Source: Bryoerythrophyllum caledonicum
Taxonomy: Eukaryota > Streptophyta > Bryopsida > Pottiales > Pottiaceae
Assembly: GCA_963971425.1 (NCBI GenBank)
Contig: OZ020523.1
Location: 25,091,105-25,155,104, forward strand
Direction of reading: 5' to 3'
DNA length: 64,000 nucleotides
The translations under genes and the position numbers were made by a program. The notes below the pieces were generated by a model, which searched no databases, was not told the origin of the DNA, and worked only from the letters and a program-made list of their open reading frames with translations. This document shows, one piece after another, positions 33,148-46,276 of the stretch; the first letter of the stretch is position 1, and each line of letters begins with the position of its first letter.

Positions 33148-36012
33148 CATGGCGGCCATCTGGGACTACTCGAAGAGGCAGAGAACCCACTCTTGTTCAT
33201 GGGCACACGGTCAATATCTACCTTTTTTGTGTTCGAATGACCCATGGCAGTACCAAAATGTGGAGGTCCACTTGTGAAGGTCGTGAATAAATCACACTTT
33301 ATACTCTTTGCATCGGTTGCCCGATGTTCGCGTGGGGAAATCCTCGCCGTTTAGGGTTTGAAGTTGAACGGAGTTGTTGGGGAAGACCTCCTTCACGAGA
33401 TAGGGTCCCAACCACAAAGCATCGAACTTCCCTAGAAAATCCAATCTCCTCGCGTCTTGAAGGAGGACTAGCATTCCCGGTCTCAATGATCGGACCTTGT
33501 TCTGTTTGTCGAAGGCAATCTTCCTCATTCGTTGGATGGCTTCCATGTTTTGGGCGCTCCACGGGCGCATCTCGTCGAGCTCCTCCAATCGTTCTAACCG
33601 ATCGGCTAAGGACGTGGCCATGGACCATCGTTCGGTCACGGCCACTCGCAGAGAGGGGATCTCGAACTCGATGGGTAAAATGGCTTCAATGCCATACACC
33701 AATGAGAAGGGAGTAGCATGGGTGGTCACTTTGAACGTGGTTCGGTAAGCCCATAACGCGGCGGGGAGTTTCGTGTCCCAATCCCTCTTGGAATCGGTGA
33801 CCGTTTTCCTCAAGATGTTTACGAGGGTTTGGTTGACCCGTTCGGTGTGTCCATTGGTTTGAGGGTGATGAGGGGTGGTCTTGTGATAGTCCTCTGGGGC
33901 AATGGAGATTTGATTGTAGCCCGAGTAGCCATCCATAAACGTATAAAGATCATGACCACCTACCTCCTCCAAGATGGTTTTGATAAATGGCAAGGGGAAG
34001 TGGTCTTTTTGGATGTGATGGTTGAGTTTCCTATAGTCAATGCACACACGTAGCTTCTCGTTTTTCTTTTTAACCAACACCATGGGGGATACCCAATCGG
34101 ATATCTCTACGGGTTTAATGAACCCCGCTTGGAGGAGCTTCTCCAATTCGGCCTTGACAATGAGCTGTAGGTTAGGATTCATACGCCGCTCCTTTTGTCT
34201 AATGGGAGTAGTGCCTGGGAGAAGGGGGATGTGATGTTGTGTTACCGCCGAGGGAATGCCCTTGAGGTCTTTGTACGACCACGCAAAAATGTCCTCAAAC
34301 TCGACCACTAGTGCTTTGTAATTCACCATCTCCTCCTCGGTCAACCCAACGCCCACCTTAATACTACGGACCTCATCCTGCTCATGAGAAACCACCATCA
34401 ACTTCCAATCATCATGATGAACGTGTGGTTGTTGGGTAGGTCCCTTGTACCAATCATTCGGAACTTGGGGGTATGTTGCCCCCGAACCACTAGCTAGGAT
34501 ACCGGTGGATGTCCTGCGAAAGTGGAGAGATGGGTTGAGAGGGCCTTCGTCTCCCAAAACCTCCAATTCGTCCCCTTGCGTGCCCTCCACATCCATTCCA
34601 AACACCGCCGAGGGTTCTAGGTCATCGAGGAGGGGAACTAGGCTAAGTTCTAACCCGGTTTCCCTTCCAATGAGCTCACTCTCCATGAAATGCACGGACA
34701 TGGCTTCATCCGTGCTCGAGGTAGGGTGCTCCCTCAACCAGTCTACAAATTCCCCGGTGGAAACCCACTCATAAAGGCCCGGTCCCATGCTTTTAAATGG
34801 CATTACGTGGGCCTTCAAGGGTTGGGCTCGATCCACCGCCTTGTGGGGCGCAAACCTCACCCATTTGGGAGGCTCCTTTGATAGTACCTCTTGTGATTCA
34901 TCCTCCGACGAGCCCATGCAACCACGGCATATTCCTAGCCTACTTGGTTGGATATGGACTGTAGTAGGGTTCTCCGGTGGACCATATGTGATGTTTGGTT
35001 TTGGCCCCCCCCATTCTACGGTGGCATTGGCAATCCCCAACCAAGGCCTACCTAGTAGCAAGGGGTATGCCTCCTTGTTGGAGTGCATTCGGATGACTTG
35101 GAAGGTGAGGGAATACTCTATCCCCCCCGTGGTCACTTTACAACCACTAATTTGGCCTAACGGGGCCTCCGAGCTTTGATTTGCCATGTTGATGATGTAC
35201 GGTGAAGGTTCTGTGATGTCAAGGCCTAGTTTCTCCATGGTTGAGAGGGGCATGATGTTCAACCCACTACCACCGTCTACTAGTACATTAGGTACGATCT
35301 TGTCCACAATCGAAACCTCGATTTGTACCGCCTTGTCTGCTTTGAGGCGACTCAAGTCCGCCCATAAATCGTAAGGCCCCTCTTCCCCTTGCTTCTCGAT
35401 ACGCGGGAACGTGTTTACCTCAAGACTAGGGATTGGTGGACCTTCCTATGGCTCTTGGGGGGTGGACAAGGGTGCTCGAGACCTGGGTATCCCACGGGGG
35501 GACTCGAAGTTGGCTCGTTTAGTGCCTTCTACCGCCTCCTTGGTGGTATCGATTAGGTCAGAGAAGTGAGGTGAATCCTCTTCTGAGGTCTCACCTTCCT
35601 CAGGTATAGGTGGAGGGGGGCTTGAGTACCTAGGCTCTCGTCGGCTAGACCGAGTCTCGACTGCCAATGCCGGTAACTGACAAGTTTTTGCTTCCTTGGT
35701 TGTGCTCACCTCGTGGAAAACTACATCGAGCTCAGTGAGGGACGGGCTGTAGGTGGACACGATCTCACTTGACATGGTTGCATAGCGCACATCTTGTGGA
35801 CCTTGGTTTTGTTGGCCCCCGTGGTTCTGCTCTAGGTTTTGTTGGCCCCCGTGGTTCTGCCCTAGGTTTTGTTGGCCCCCGTGGTTCTGCCCTTGATTAA
35901 TAGGGATGTACCCGGCCTTGGTATTCACCCCCATTGGAGGAGTCAGATTTTGGCGATGATTGTTGTAGTCGTAGTAGAGACTAGGAGCCTGTGAGCCGCA
36001 AAAACGGCTCAC
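33148..36012 (-). mobile_element. Element A pol region and end of gag, fossil
   Basis: Motifs visible on minus: a Pro/Gln-rich gag end (NHGGQQN repeats), aspartic protease VDGGSGLNIMP, reverse transcriptase segments KLRVCIDYRKLN and LYTFMDGYSGYNQ, and integrase-type HPQTNGHTERVNQTL with a following chromatin-side tail. This order (PR-RT-IN) is Ty3/gypsy. It is nearly identical to the pol of element B. The coding capacity looks incomplete. Confidence 0.85.
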
Positions 36013-38554
36013 GGTGATGAATGGACCTCACGTCGGGTCCATTAAGGCTAATGAGTGGTGAAAATGGGTTATCCCATGGACTAGCTCGTGGTTTTTTGAT
36101 TAAAATGGCCAAGTGGCCTTTCCCCTCACTAAAAGAGGAGCCATTTTTGGGCAATCGCGGAATTTATATAGTTAGCCAAAAAAGAAAAAAAAAAAAGGGG
36201 AATAAACCAGAAAAGAAAAGCAAAGAGAGAAGGGAAAAAAGACACAAGAAAATTAGAAAAGAATTAAAATGAGTAGTGGTGAAGAAGAATTTACCTCCTA
36301 TCGAGTTGTAGACCATATTCGGTCACGATGAAGAAATCACGAAATCAAAAAAATTGGAGAAGAAGAAGGAGGATGGTGAGGAGAAAAGAAAAAAGAATGG
36401 GGCGTTAAAAGCCCTTAAAAAATAGTCAAAAGGGTCCAAAAGAAGTGGAAAAGAATCCTCATCAATCACTAAGTAAATTAGGAATTACCCCAAGCAAGGG
36501 GAATTCAATTTAGGTAGGTTAAATTAGATTTTTGCACCTTTGAAAATTACCTAATAGCTCACTTATTGAGATCATGCACACACATGTGGCATGGAGTCAA
36601 AGTTTAGATTTAGATATTCCTTGGTTAGTGGGACACCCACTTGTGTTAAATGCAAGGGTGGCTAGTGAATTATTGCTTTTTAGTTACTAGTTGTTTAGTG
36701 TGACCATTAATGAGCCCACCCAAATTGGCGGCTGTGAACGACAAAGGGAACGACCTTGGGAACAAAGAAGGGAGCAAGGGCCTTGGGGTTACCCCCTTGG
36801 AGGCGCTCATTTGGAAGTGTGGGAGGTAGGAGTGAGAGAGGTGTGTGGTAGGAGCTAAGAAACCGTGAGAGGTGTGTGGAAGGAGAGAGAGAGGTAGGGT
36901 TCACATTTCCCCCTCCTGTGGGCTGGAATGTGATTCAATCGTTGCGAAAATAGAAGAGAAGATAGATTAGAAAGTTGGCTTTCCAACAAGCTCAAGAACA
37001 CGCGGATCGGAGCTGTGACGACGAAGATACGAGCGGTGGAGTGAGGACGACCAGCTGGAGGATCGGTGGCGGATCTCATACAGCCTCAGGTTTTCCCTTG
37101 TCAGTAGCGGAGTTCTTGTCCAATCAGGCTAAGATTTTAAGGAGTAGATAGATTAGATCGTTGGCTTTTCAACAAGCTCAAACACGTGCGGAGCGGAGCT
37201 GTGACGACGAAGATACGGGCGGTGGAGTGAGGACGACCAGCTGGAGGATCGGTGGCGGATCTCATACGGCCTCAGGTTTTCCCTTGTCAGTAGCGGAGTT
37301 CTTGTCCAATCCGGCTAAGATTTTAAGGAGTAGATAGATTAGAACGTTGGCTTTCCAACAAGCTCAAACACGTGCGGATCGGAGCTGTTACAACGAAGAT
37401 ACGGGCGGCAGAGTGAGGACGACCAGCTGGAGGATCGGTGGCGGATCTCATACGGCCTCAGGTTTTCCCTCGTCAGTAGCGGAGTTCTTGTCCAATCGGG
37501 CTAAGATTTTAGGAGTAGATAGATTAGAACGTTGGCTTTCTAACAAGCTCAAGAACGCGCGGATCAGAGCTGAGACGACGAAGATACGGGCTGCGGAGTG
37601 AAGAGCACCAACAAGAGGAGCAAGATCACGAGCTGAACAAGAGGAGCAAGATCACGAGCTGAACAAGAGGAGCAAAATCACGAGCTGAACAAGAGGAGCA
37701 AGATCACGAGCTGACCAAGCAAGTCGAAGGCTAAGGATGGAGGGTGAACCGAATTAACTCAGGGAGCCCTTTTCTTTTCTCCCTCGAACCTCTTCAATTC
37801 CATGTGTATGACTTGAACCCTAATTTTCTAAATACAAAAACCACGCGGAAGCGCTGCCAATTTTTCGGTAGAATTAGGGTTTGCTATATATTCAACTAAA
37901 TAACCGATTAGAGCGCCATTAGTAAGTGAACACAGCTGGACGCTTACTCTTAGTAAGGCTGGGGTGGATTCTTCTGTGAATGAATGTGATATATGCATAG
38001 GAATGTGGTGCATGATCTTGAATAAAGTCATATGTTGAAGGTGCACTGCTGGTCGCTGGCTGGGAGGTCCAGGGTCGAGTCAAATGATCAATTGAAGGCT
38101 GCCATCGTGTTAAGCAAGAAAAACTAATAAGAGTACAAAAAACAAACGTAAAAAACGGAGTCATAATCACGAAGATAATGAAGAATTAAACTTTTAACAT
38201 AAAAAGAGGAGCCTGTCTGCTGGTTGCTGCTGTTAGGGTTGCACTTGGGCCTGGAATTGGTGGTTAAGGTGCTAATCAAGTTCACAAGGCAAAATTGAAC
38301 CTAATGGAGCTTTAAAACATTGGAAACAAAGCTTTGAGGCGGAATTTACGCTTGTCTAAAGGTTGGATTCAACCTAAGGCTCAATTCAGCCATCACATCA
38401 CTAATTATTAACGAACCCTCTTAAGTGACCACGCCTTGGGTCATCATGCTTGTATGAATGGTTAAAGTATGTTTGCACAAGGGGCTGCATCCCATATGTA
38501 GGATCTTGTGTTCAAGATAAGCCACCCCATTAGGGGGCGGTTTATTTGGCTCAC
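35990..38554 (+). repeat. LTR of element B, 5' copy (about 2.57 kb)
   Basis: TGTGAGCC to GGCTCACA, inverted relative to the LTRs of A, with about four units of the 185-bp tandem repeat and four of the 25-bp repeat. Confidence 0.9.
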
Positions 38555-40045
38555 ATTTTGGTGCGTCTGCCAGGAGGAGGCGTGCTCATTGTTTGATTGT
38601 GTTAATTATTCTACCGTTGGATGTAGGGGTACAAACGCTAAGAGACTCATGGTGTAAGGAGCGGCATCGGGTGGCTTAAAGGTAAGTGCCCAACCTTGCT
38701 CATGAATGGTTGATTGAGTGCCAATTGTGTGCATGTTTGAAAGTCTTGTGAATGAATGAACGTGCCAAGTTGTGTTTTAAGGTGGGGGTCTAGAAGGGAG
38801 TGTGGTTTCCCGACCTTCCAACCACAAAACACCTTGTGTTGGAAGGATCCCCTTCTAGTCTTGTGGCTTTGAGTCGAGCAAGGGGCCTAGGAGTGAAAGA
38901 TTGAGGCCCTCCCACGGTGTTCGTAAGAATTCCAGTGAGCTCCTAGGCCGAAGGGGAAGGGTGCAAGTGCCCGGGTATGGGACAAGGGCGCCCCTTTCTT
39001 CCCCCCGCGCTTGACTAACCACCAAGGTAAGAACAACTTGGTGTAATTGGAATGGTTGAATCAAAAGTTGCAAGTTAAGGCAATGTATGTGTGAATGAGC
39101 CACTTGGAGGGGAGTTGGAGTCGCGGACGCATCCAAGACGTAGGGGTGCTGTTTGGAAGGAGCGCTGCGTACGGTATGTGCACTACACCCTCTTTGTAGG
39201 ACCACGAGTAGTAAATAGGACCAACTTGGATGTGGTGACCACACTAGGGTTAGAAAACCCTGATTTCCTACTTGAGCCGTGTGGAACACTTGCCTTAGAA
39301 CCGCTAGGTTTGGCCAACCACGAAATTGCATGCAACAAATCTTGTGCTAACAAGTGGATTGGCTGGAGTTGCTTCAAGGTAAGTTATCCCCCTCTATAAC
39401 ATTGTATGTGACTTATTGGTTGGCCTTAGCATCGATAGAGTGCGATTAGGTCCACGGTCGACTTCAACTAATGGTGACAGGGTGGCTGGAGATGCATCGA
39501 GGTATGTCTTCTTCACAGTGATAACATTGTATACACACCTTGTTGCATGCCGTCCCGTGATTGAGTCGTTTTCCTCCTAGTGGGTAATGCCTAGTTCAAG
39601 GTGGTAAAAGGTGGAAGGGGGGATACCAAAGATACTAAGGAACCCCACCTTTTATCAAATTGAGGTCTGGGTCAGCCCCACAGTAAGGATCTGTACCGTG
39701 TGGCGCCAGTTGGGGGACAGCTTTCCAACGGGGTGATGCTCGTGGAGACATCCCTCAATTCGGTTAGCTTTTTGTCGTTTGCCCTTGGAGGGTAGTCCTT
39801 AATAGGATTCTTCGGCGGCTTCATCGAGCTAAAACTCCACCACTAAAAATTGGGTCTTGGTCTTGGGTCAGTCCATCCTCGTGATAGAATCGGGAGTAGG
39901 AGTGTTGGAAACATCCACTCACCGATCGAATTAGGCCGTGCTTCGTGTAGTTTCACCCACGACCCTTAAACCTTGGATGGAAAATCTTTCGGGGGAACAT
40001 GACCATCATCAACACACAACAAGATTCTCTTAGACTTTAGAGTAG
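38555..40045 (+). other. Element B leader (PBS to gag)
   Basis: Untranslated leader beginning with TGGTGCGTCTGCCAGG, a plausible tRNA primer site (tRNA not assigned). Short open frames here have no recognisable domains. The matching leader of A lies at 47883-49372. Confidence 0.6.
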
Positions 40046-42232
40046 ATGTCCCGTGCCACAAGGTCCCAAAAACCTTCCCTCACACCACCGTGGGAACCGG
40101 CGAGTGAAAGGACTAGGTCTAGGGAACTCACTGAGGACACGGCGGAAGGATTCTTTGAGGTTCAGCTAGAGGCTATCCCAGCTCCTCCCCTTCTTTTTCC
40201 CCCATCTTTCCTTATCCCTGCATTTGATCCAGTGAACACCACCAACACCACTAGTCCACGAGGCAACACCTCAACCCCTACCATGGCCTCTGGAGGGCCA
40301 CCCCCGGTTCGGCCTCCCATCAACCCCTTGGTTCAGCCAAGGGGTTTACCAATTGTAGTACCCGAAGGCTTACAGGCGGCGCCTATGCCACCCAATTTGC
40401 CCACGTTTAGAGGAACTAGGGATGAAGACCCCTCCGCACATGTGGAACGGTTTCTAGAGCTCCTCACTACTTGTCTCATCACCAACACCGGGTATTTCCT
40501 AGTGTGGTTCTCGTGTACCTTAAAGGATGCCGCTTACGAGTGGTATAGGAACCACCCCCCCAACACCTTCCAGGACTGGGATAGCCTCATAAGGGCCTTT
40601 TTGGAGCACTTTAGACCCGAAGTAGGTCAAAGTAATGCCCTCACAGCCCTAGCCGCGCTACGCCAAGGTCCAGGGGAGGATATCACGACATACATTAGGA
40701 GATTCGACCTGGTGGTTACAAGGTTCGTGGGAAACCTCCTCACCAATGACACCTTAACCCAGTTCTTTATCCAAGGGTTCAACAATGAGGGAACCATTAG
40801 GGAGATTTTGAAGGTCCGCCCCGCATCGTTAGATGAGGCCAAGGCACAAGCTAGGCTAATAGAGCAGGTGGATCGAGACCAAGAGCGCATGTGGAGGAAG
40901 GAGGATCACCATATTCCTAGTTTCATACCCATCCATGCCAAGGGTAAGGGACCAGTCTTAGAACGTAACCAAGGATCCACAGGCGCACAAGTTCCTACGT
41001 GGAACTACTACGCCCCACCCTTGAACGTTAGGCCACCAGTAGCCCTTCCTGAGCTCACCTATCATGAGGAGCGGGGCACATAGAAGGAGGAAATGAAGAA
41101 CGAAATCCTTCAAGGCCAACAGGGCTTCCAGGATCAATTAGCTCAACAAATCAAGGCCATGCAAGACCAAATGGCCTTATTGATTAAGAACCAAGTCCCT
41201 AACCCCACGCCTCCACCCATAGAATCCGGTAGACATGCTTCGGGCTTATGGTGCACTCAATGTGGTCAACCAGGCCACACCAGCCCTTTTTGTACCACTC
41301 CGGTGGCAGCACCCCAACACCAAGCTTCTCAACCTCCGTATGTGCCTCCTCATAGGAACCAACCACCGACAGTAACTAGCTACGTGCCTCAAGGCTATGC
41401 ATCTCCAAGCCAAGGTTATGGGGGACCTCCGAGACCACGGTATGAAATCCATCAACCGTGTGGCAAGAGACACGCACCAGGGCAATGTTGGGTCGAAAGT
41501 GGGGTGGTATGCGATAACTGCGGGGGTAATCACCCTACCCAAGTATGTCGTAGACCGGACAAGATAATTCCCATGCCCTTTCCACCAGGGAACTATCCTC
41601 AACAAGCCCAAGATCATTTGACAGGTGCGCGTAACCCCACCTCCGATAATACACTTAGGCCTCCTAGTCTCTACTACGACTACAACAATCATCGCCAAAA
41701 TCAGACTCCTCCTATGGGGGTGAATACCAAGGCCGGGTACATCCCTATTAACCAAGGGCAGAACCACGGGGGCCAACAAAACCTAGGGCAAAACTACGGG
41801 GGCCAACAAAACCTAGGGCAGAACCACGAGGGCCAACAAAACCTAGAGCAGAACCACGCGGGCCAACAAAACCAAGGCCCACAAGATGTGCGCTATGCCA
41901 CCATGTCAAGTGAGATCGTGTCCACCCACAGCCCCTCCCTCACTGAGCTCAATGTAGTTTTCCACGAGGTGAGCACAACCAAGGAAGCAAAAACTTGTGA
42001 GTTACCGGCATTGGCAGTCCAGACTCGGTCTAGCCGACGAGAGCCTAGGTACTCAAGCCCCCCTCCACCTATACCAGAGGAAGGTGAGACCTCAGAAGAG
42101 GATTCACCTCACTTCTCTGACCTAAACGATACCACCAAGGAGGCGGTAGAAGGCACTAAACGAGCCAACTTCGAGTCCCCCCGTGGGATACCTAGGTCTC
42201 GAACACCCTTGTCCACCCCCCAAGAGCCATAG
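40046..42232 (+). mobile_element. Element B gag region
   Basis: Retrotransposon gag motif around 40560-40760 (AYEWYRNHPPNTFQDWDSLI; LRQGPGEDITTYIRRFD) followed by two zinc knuckles (CTQCGQPGHTSPFC near 41270 and CDNCGGNHPTQVC near 41520). A tandem NHGGQQNLGQ-type repeat (about 41760-41870) comes next. The gag packages the element RNA in a cytoplasmic particle. Confidence 0.88.
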
Positions 42233-42322
42233 GAAGGTCCACCAATCCCTAGTCCCGAGGTAAACACGTTCCCGCGTGTCGAGAAGCTAGGGGGAGAGGG
42301 GCATTACGATTTATGGGCGGAC

Positions 42323-44491
42323 TTGAGTCGCCTCAAAGCGGACATCACCATAGCCCAACTATTAGAGGTGTCACCACCCATAAGGAAGTCCCTTAGGTCG
42401 GGTACCCCGGTGAAGCGAAGGCCTAGGGCAAGGGTCCGGGTGGCGATTCGGGTTAAATCCGCACACCCCAATATCGAGGTCAAGGCGGTACAAATCGAGG
42501 TTTCGATTGTGGACAAGATCGTACCTAATGTACTAGTAGACGGTGGTAGTTAGTTGAACATCATGCCCCTCTCAACCATGGAGAAACTAGGCCTTGACAT
42601 CACAGAACCTTCACCGTGCATCATCAACATGGCAAATCAAAGCTCGGAGGCCCCGTTAGGCCAAATTAGTGGTTGTAAAGTGACCACGGGGGGGATAGAG
42701 TATTCCCTCACCTTCCAAGTCATCCGAATGCACTCCAACAAGGAGGCATACCCCTTGCTACTAGGTAGGCCTTGGTTGCGGATTGCCAATGCCACCGTAG
42801 AATGGGGGGGGCCAAAACCAAACATCACATATGGTCCACCGGAGAACCCTACTACAGTCCATATCCAACCAAGTAGGCTAGGAATATGCCGTGGTTGCAT
42901 GGGCTCGTCGGAGGATGAATCACAAGAGGTACTATCAAAGGAGCCTCCCAAATGGGTGAGGTTTGCGCCCCACAAGGCGGTGGATCGAGCCCAACCCTCG
43001 AAGGCCCACGTAATGCCATTTAAAAGCATGGGACCGGGCCTTTATGAGTGGGTTCCCACCGGGGAATTTGTAGACTCGTTGAGGGAGCACCCTACCTCGA
43101 GTGCGGATGAAGCCATGTCCGTGCATTTCATGGAGAGTGAGCTCATTGGAAGGGAAACCGGGTTGGAACTTAGCCTAGTTCCCCTCCTCGATGACCTAGA
43201 ACCCTCGGCGGTGTTTGGAATGGATGTGGAGGGCACGCAAGGGGACGAATTGGAGGTTTTGGGAGACGAAGGCCCTCTCAACCCATCTCTCCACTTCCGC
43301 AGGACATCCACCGGTATCCTAGCTAGTCGTTCGGGGGCAACATACCCCAAAGTTCCGAATGATTGGTACAAGGGACCTACCCAACAACCACACGTTCATC
43401 ATGATGATTGGAAGTTGATGGTGGTTTCTCATGAGCAGGATGAGGTCCGTAGTATTAAGGTGGGCGTTGGGTTGACCGAGGAGGAGATGGTGAAATACAA
43501 AGCACTAGTGGTCGAGTTTGAGGACATTCCCCCGGCGGTAACACAACATCACATCCCCCTTCTCCCAGGCACTACTCCCATTAGACAAAAGGAGCGGCGT
43601 ATGAATCCTAACCTACAGCTCATTGTCAAGGCCGAATTGGAGAAGCTCCTCCAAGCGGGGTTCATTAAACCCGTAGAGATATCCGATTGGGTATCCCCCA
43701 TGGTATTGGTTAAAAAGAAAAACGAGAAGCTACGGGTGTGCATTGACTATAGGAAACTCAACCATCACACCCAAAAAGACCACTTCCCCTTGCCATTTAT
43801 CAAAACCATCTTGGAGGAGGTAGGTGGTCATGATCTTTATACGTTTATGGATGGCTACTCGGGCTACAATCAAATCTCCATTGCCCCAGAGGACTATCAC
43901 AAGACCACCCCTCATCACCCTCAAACCAATGGACACACCGAACGGGTCAACCAAACCCTCGTAAACATCTTGAGGAAAACGGTCACCGATTCCAAGAGGG
44001 ATTGGGACACGAAACTCCCCGCCGCGTTATGGGCTTACCGAACCACGTTCAAAGTGACCACCCATGCTACTCCCTTCTCATTGGTGTATGGCATTGAAGC
44101 CATTTTACCCATCGAGTTCGAGATCCCCTCTCTGCGAGTGGCCGTGACCGAACGATGGTCCATGGCCACGTCCTTAGCCGATCGGTTAGAACGATTGGAG
44201 GAGCTCGACGAGATGCGCCCGTGGAGCGCCCAAAACATGGAAGCCATCCAACGAATGAGGAAGATTGCCTTCGACAAACAGAACAAGGTCCGATCATTGA
44301 GACCGGGAATGCTAGTCCTCCTTCAAGACGCGAGGAGATTGGATTTTCTAGGGAAGTTCGATGCTTTGTGGTTGGGACCCTATCTCGTGAAGGAGGTCTT
44401 CCCCAACAACTCCGTTCAACTTCAAACCCTAAACGGCGAGGATTTCCCCACGCGAACATCGGGCAACCGATGCAAAGAGTATAAAGTGTGA
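42323..44491 (+). mobile_element. Element B pol region, fossil
   Basis: Protease (VDGGS near 42540), reverse transcriptase segments (KKKNEKLRVCIDYRKLN near 43730; FMDGYSGYNQIS near 43850) and integrase-type HPQTNGHTERVN (43920), then a C-terminal GPYLVKEVFPNNSVQL segment. It is Ty3/gypsy by order and motif. The product looks incomplete, in the same way as in A, so both copies probably came from an already defective source. Confidence 0.85.
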
Positions 44492-44635
44492 TTTATTCAC
44501 GACCTTCACAAGTGGACCTCCACATTTTGGTACTGCCATGGGTCATTCGAACACAAAAAAGGTAGATATTGACCGTGTGCCCATGAACAAGAGTGGGTTC
44601 TCTGCCTCTTCGAGTAGTCCCAGATGGCCGCCATG

Positions 44636-46276
44636 TGTGAGCCGCAAAAACGGCTCACGGTGATGAATGGACCTCACGTCGGGTCCATTAAGGCTAATGA
44701 GTGGTGAAAATGGGTTATCCCATGGACTAGCTCGTGGTTTTTTGATTAAAATGGCCAAGTGGCCTTTCCCCTCACTAAAAGAGGAGCCATTTATGGGCAA
44801 TCGCGGAATTTATTTAGTTAGCCAAAAAAGAAAAAAAAAAAAGGGGAATAAACCAGAAAAGAAAAGCAAAGAGAGAAGGGAAAAAAGACACAAGAAAATT
44901 AGAAAAGAATTAAAATGAGTAGTGGTGAAGAAGAATTTACCTCCTATCGAGTTGTAGACCATATTCGGTCACGATGAAGAAATCACGAAACCAAAAAAAT
45001 TGGGAGAAGAAGAAGGAGGATGGTGTGGAGAAAAGAAAAAAGAATGGGGCGTTAAAAGCCCTTAAAATAATAGTCAAAAGGGTCCAAAAGAAGTGGAAAA
45101 GAATCCTCATCAATCACTAAGTAAATTAGGAATTACCCCAAGCAAGGGGAATTCAATTTAGGTAGGTTAAATTAGATTTTTGCACCTTTGAAAATTACCT
45201 AATAGCTCACTTCTTGAGATCATGCACACACATGTGGCATGGAGTCAAAGTTTAGATTTAGATATTCCTTGGTTAGTGGGACACCCACTTGTGTTAAATG
45301 CAAGGGTGGCTAGTGAATTATTGCTTTTTAGTTACTAGTTGTTTAGTGTGACCATTAATGTGCCCACCCAAATTGGCGGCTGTGAACGACGAAGGGAACG
45401 ACCTTGGGAACAAAGAAGGGAGCAAGGGCCTTGGGGTTACCCCCTTGGAGGCGCTCATTTGGAAGTGTGAGAGGTAGGAGTGAGAGAGGTGTGTGGTAGG
45501 AGCTAAGAAACCGAGAGAGGTGTGGAAGGAGAGAGAGAGGTAGGGTTTAGATTTCCCCCTCCTGTGGGCTGGAATGTGATTCAATCGTTGCGAAAATAGA
45601 AGAGTAGATAGATTAGAAAGTTGGCTTTCCAACAAGCTCAAGAACACGCCGATCAGAGCTGTGACGACGAAGATACGAGCGGTGGAGTGAGGACAACCAG
45701 CTGGAGGATCGGTGGCGGATCTCATACGGCCTCACGTTTTCCCTCGTCAGTAGCGAAGTTCTTGTCCAATCGAGCTAAGATTTTAGAAGTAGATAGATTA
45801 GAACGTTGGCTTTTCAACAAGCTCAAACACGTGTGGATCGAAGCTGTGACGACGAAGAGACGGGCGGCAGAGTGAGGACGACCAGCTGGAGGATCGGTGG
45901 CGGATCTCATACGGCCTCAGGTTTTCCCTTGTCAGTAGCGGAGTTCTTGTCTAATCATGCTGATATTTTAGGAGTAGATAGATTAGAACGTTGGCTTTCG
46001 AACAAGCTCAAGAACGCGCGGATCGGAGCTGTGACGACGAAGATACAGGCTGCGGAGTGAAGAGCACCAACAAGAGGAGCAAGATCACGAGCTGAACAAG
46101 AGGAGCAAGATCACGAGCTGACCAAGCAAGTCGAAGGCTAAGGATGGAGGGTGAACCGAATTAACTCAGGGAGCCCCTTTTCATTTTTCCCACGAACCTC
46201 TTCAATTCCATGTGTATGACTTGAACCCTAATTTTCTAAATACAAAAACCACGCGGAAGCGCTGCCAACTTTTCGG
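44636..46276 (+). repeat. LTR of element B, 3' copy, partial
   Basis: Matches the first about 1.64 kb of the 5' LTR, with about three units of the 185-bp repeat. It joins directly to element A gag. Confidence 0.88.

Larger units (their letters stand above)
35990..46276 (+). mobile_element. Ty3/gypsy LTR retroelement B, plus orientation, inserted in gag of A
   Basis: Same family as A, in opposite orientation. It has a 5' LTR 35990-38554, a primer-binding-site-like TGGTGCGTCTGCC just after it, gag, pol, and a partial 3' LTR (44636-46276). Element A gag is split by it. Very high similarity to A throughout indicates recent activity. It looks broken at its right end, and the pol is incomplete in the same way as in A. 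Confidence 0.9.
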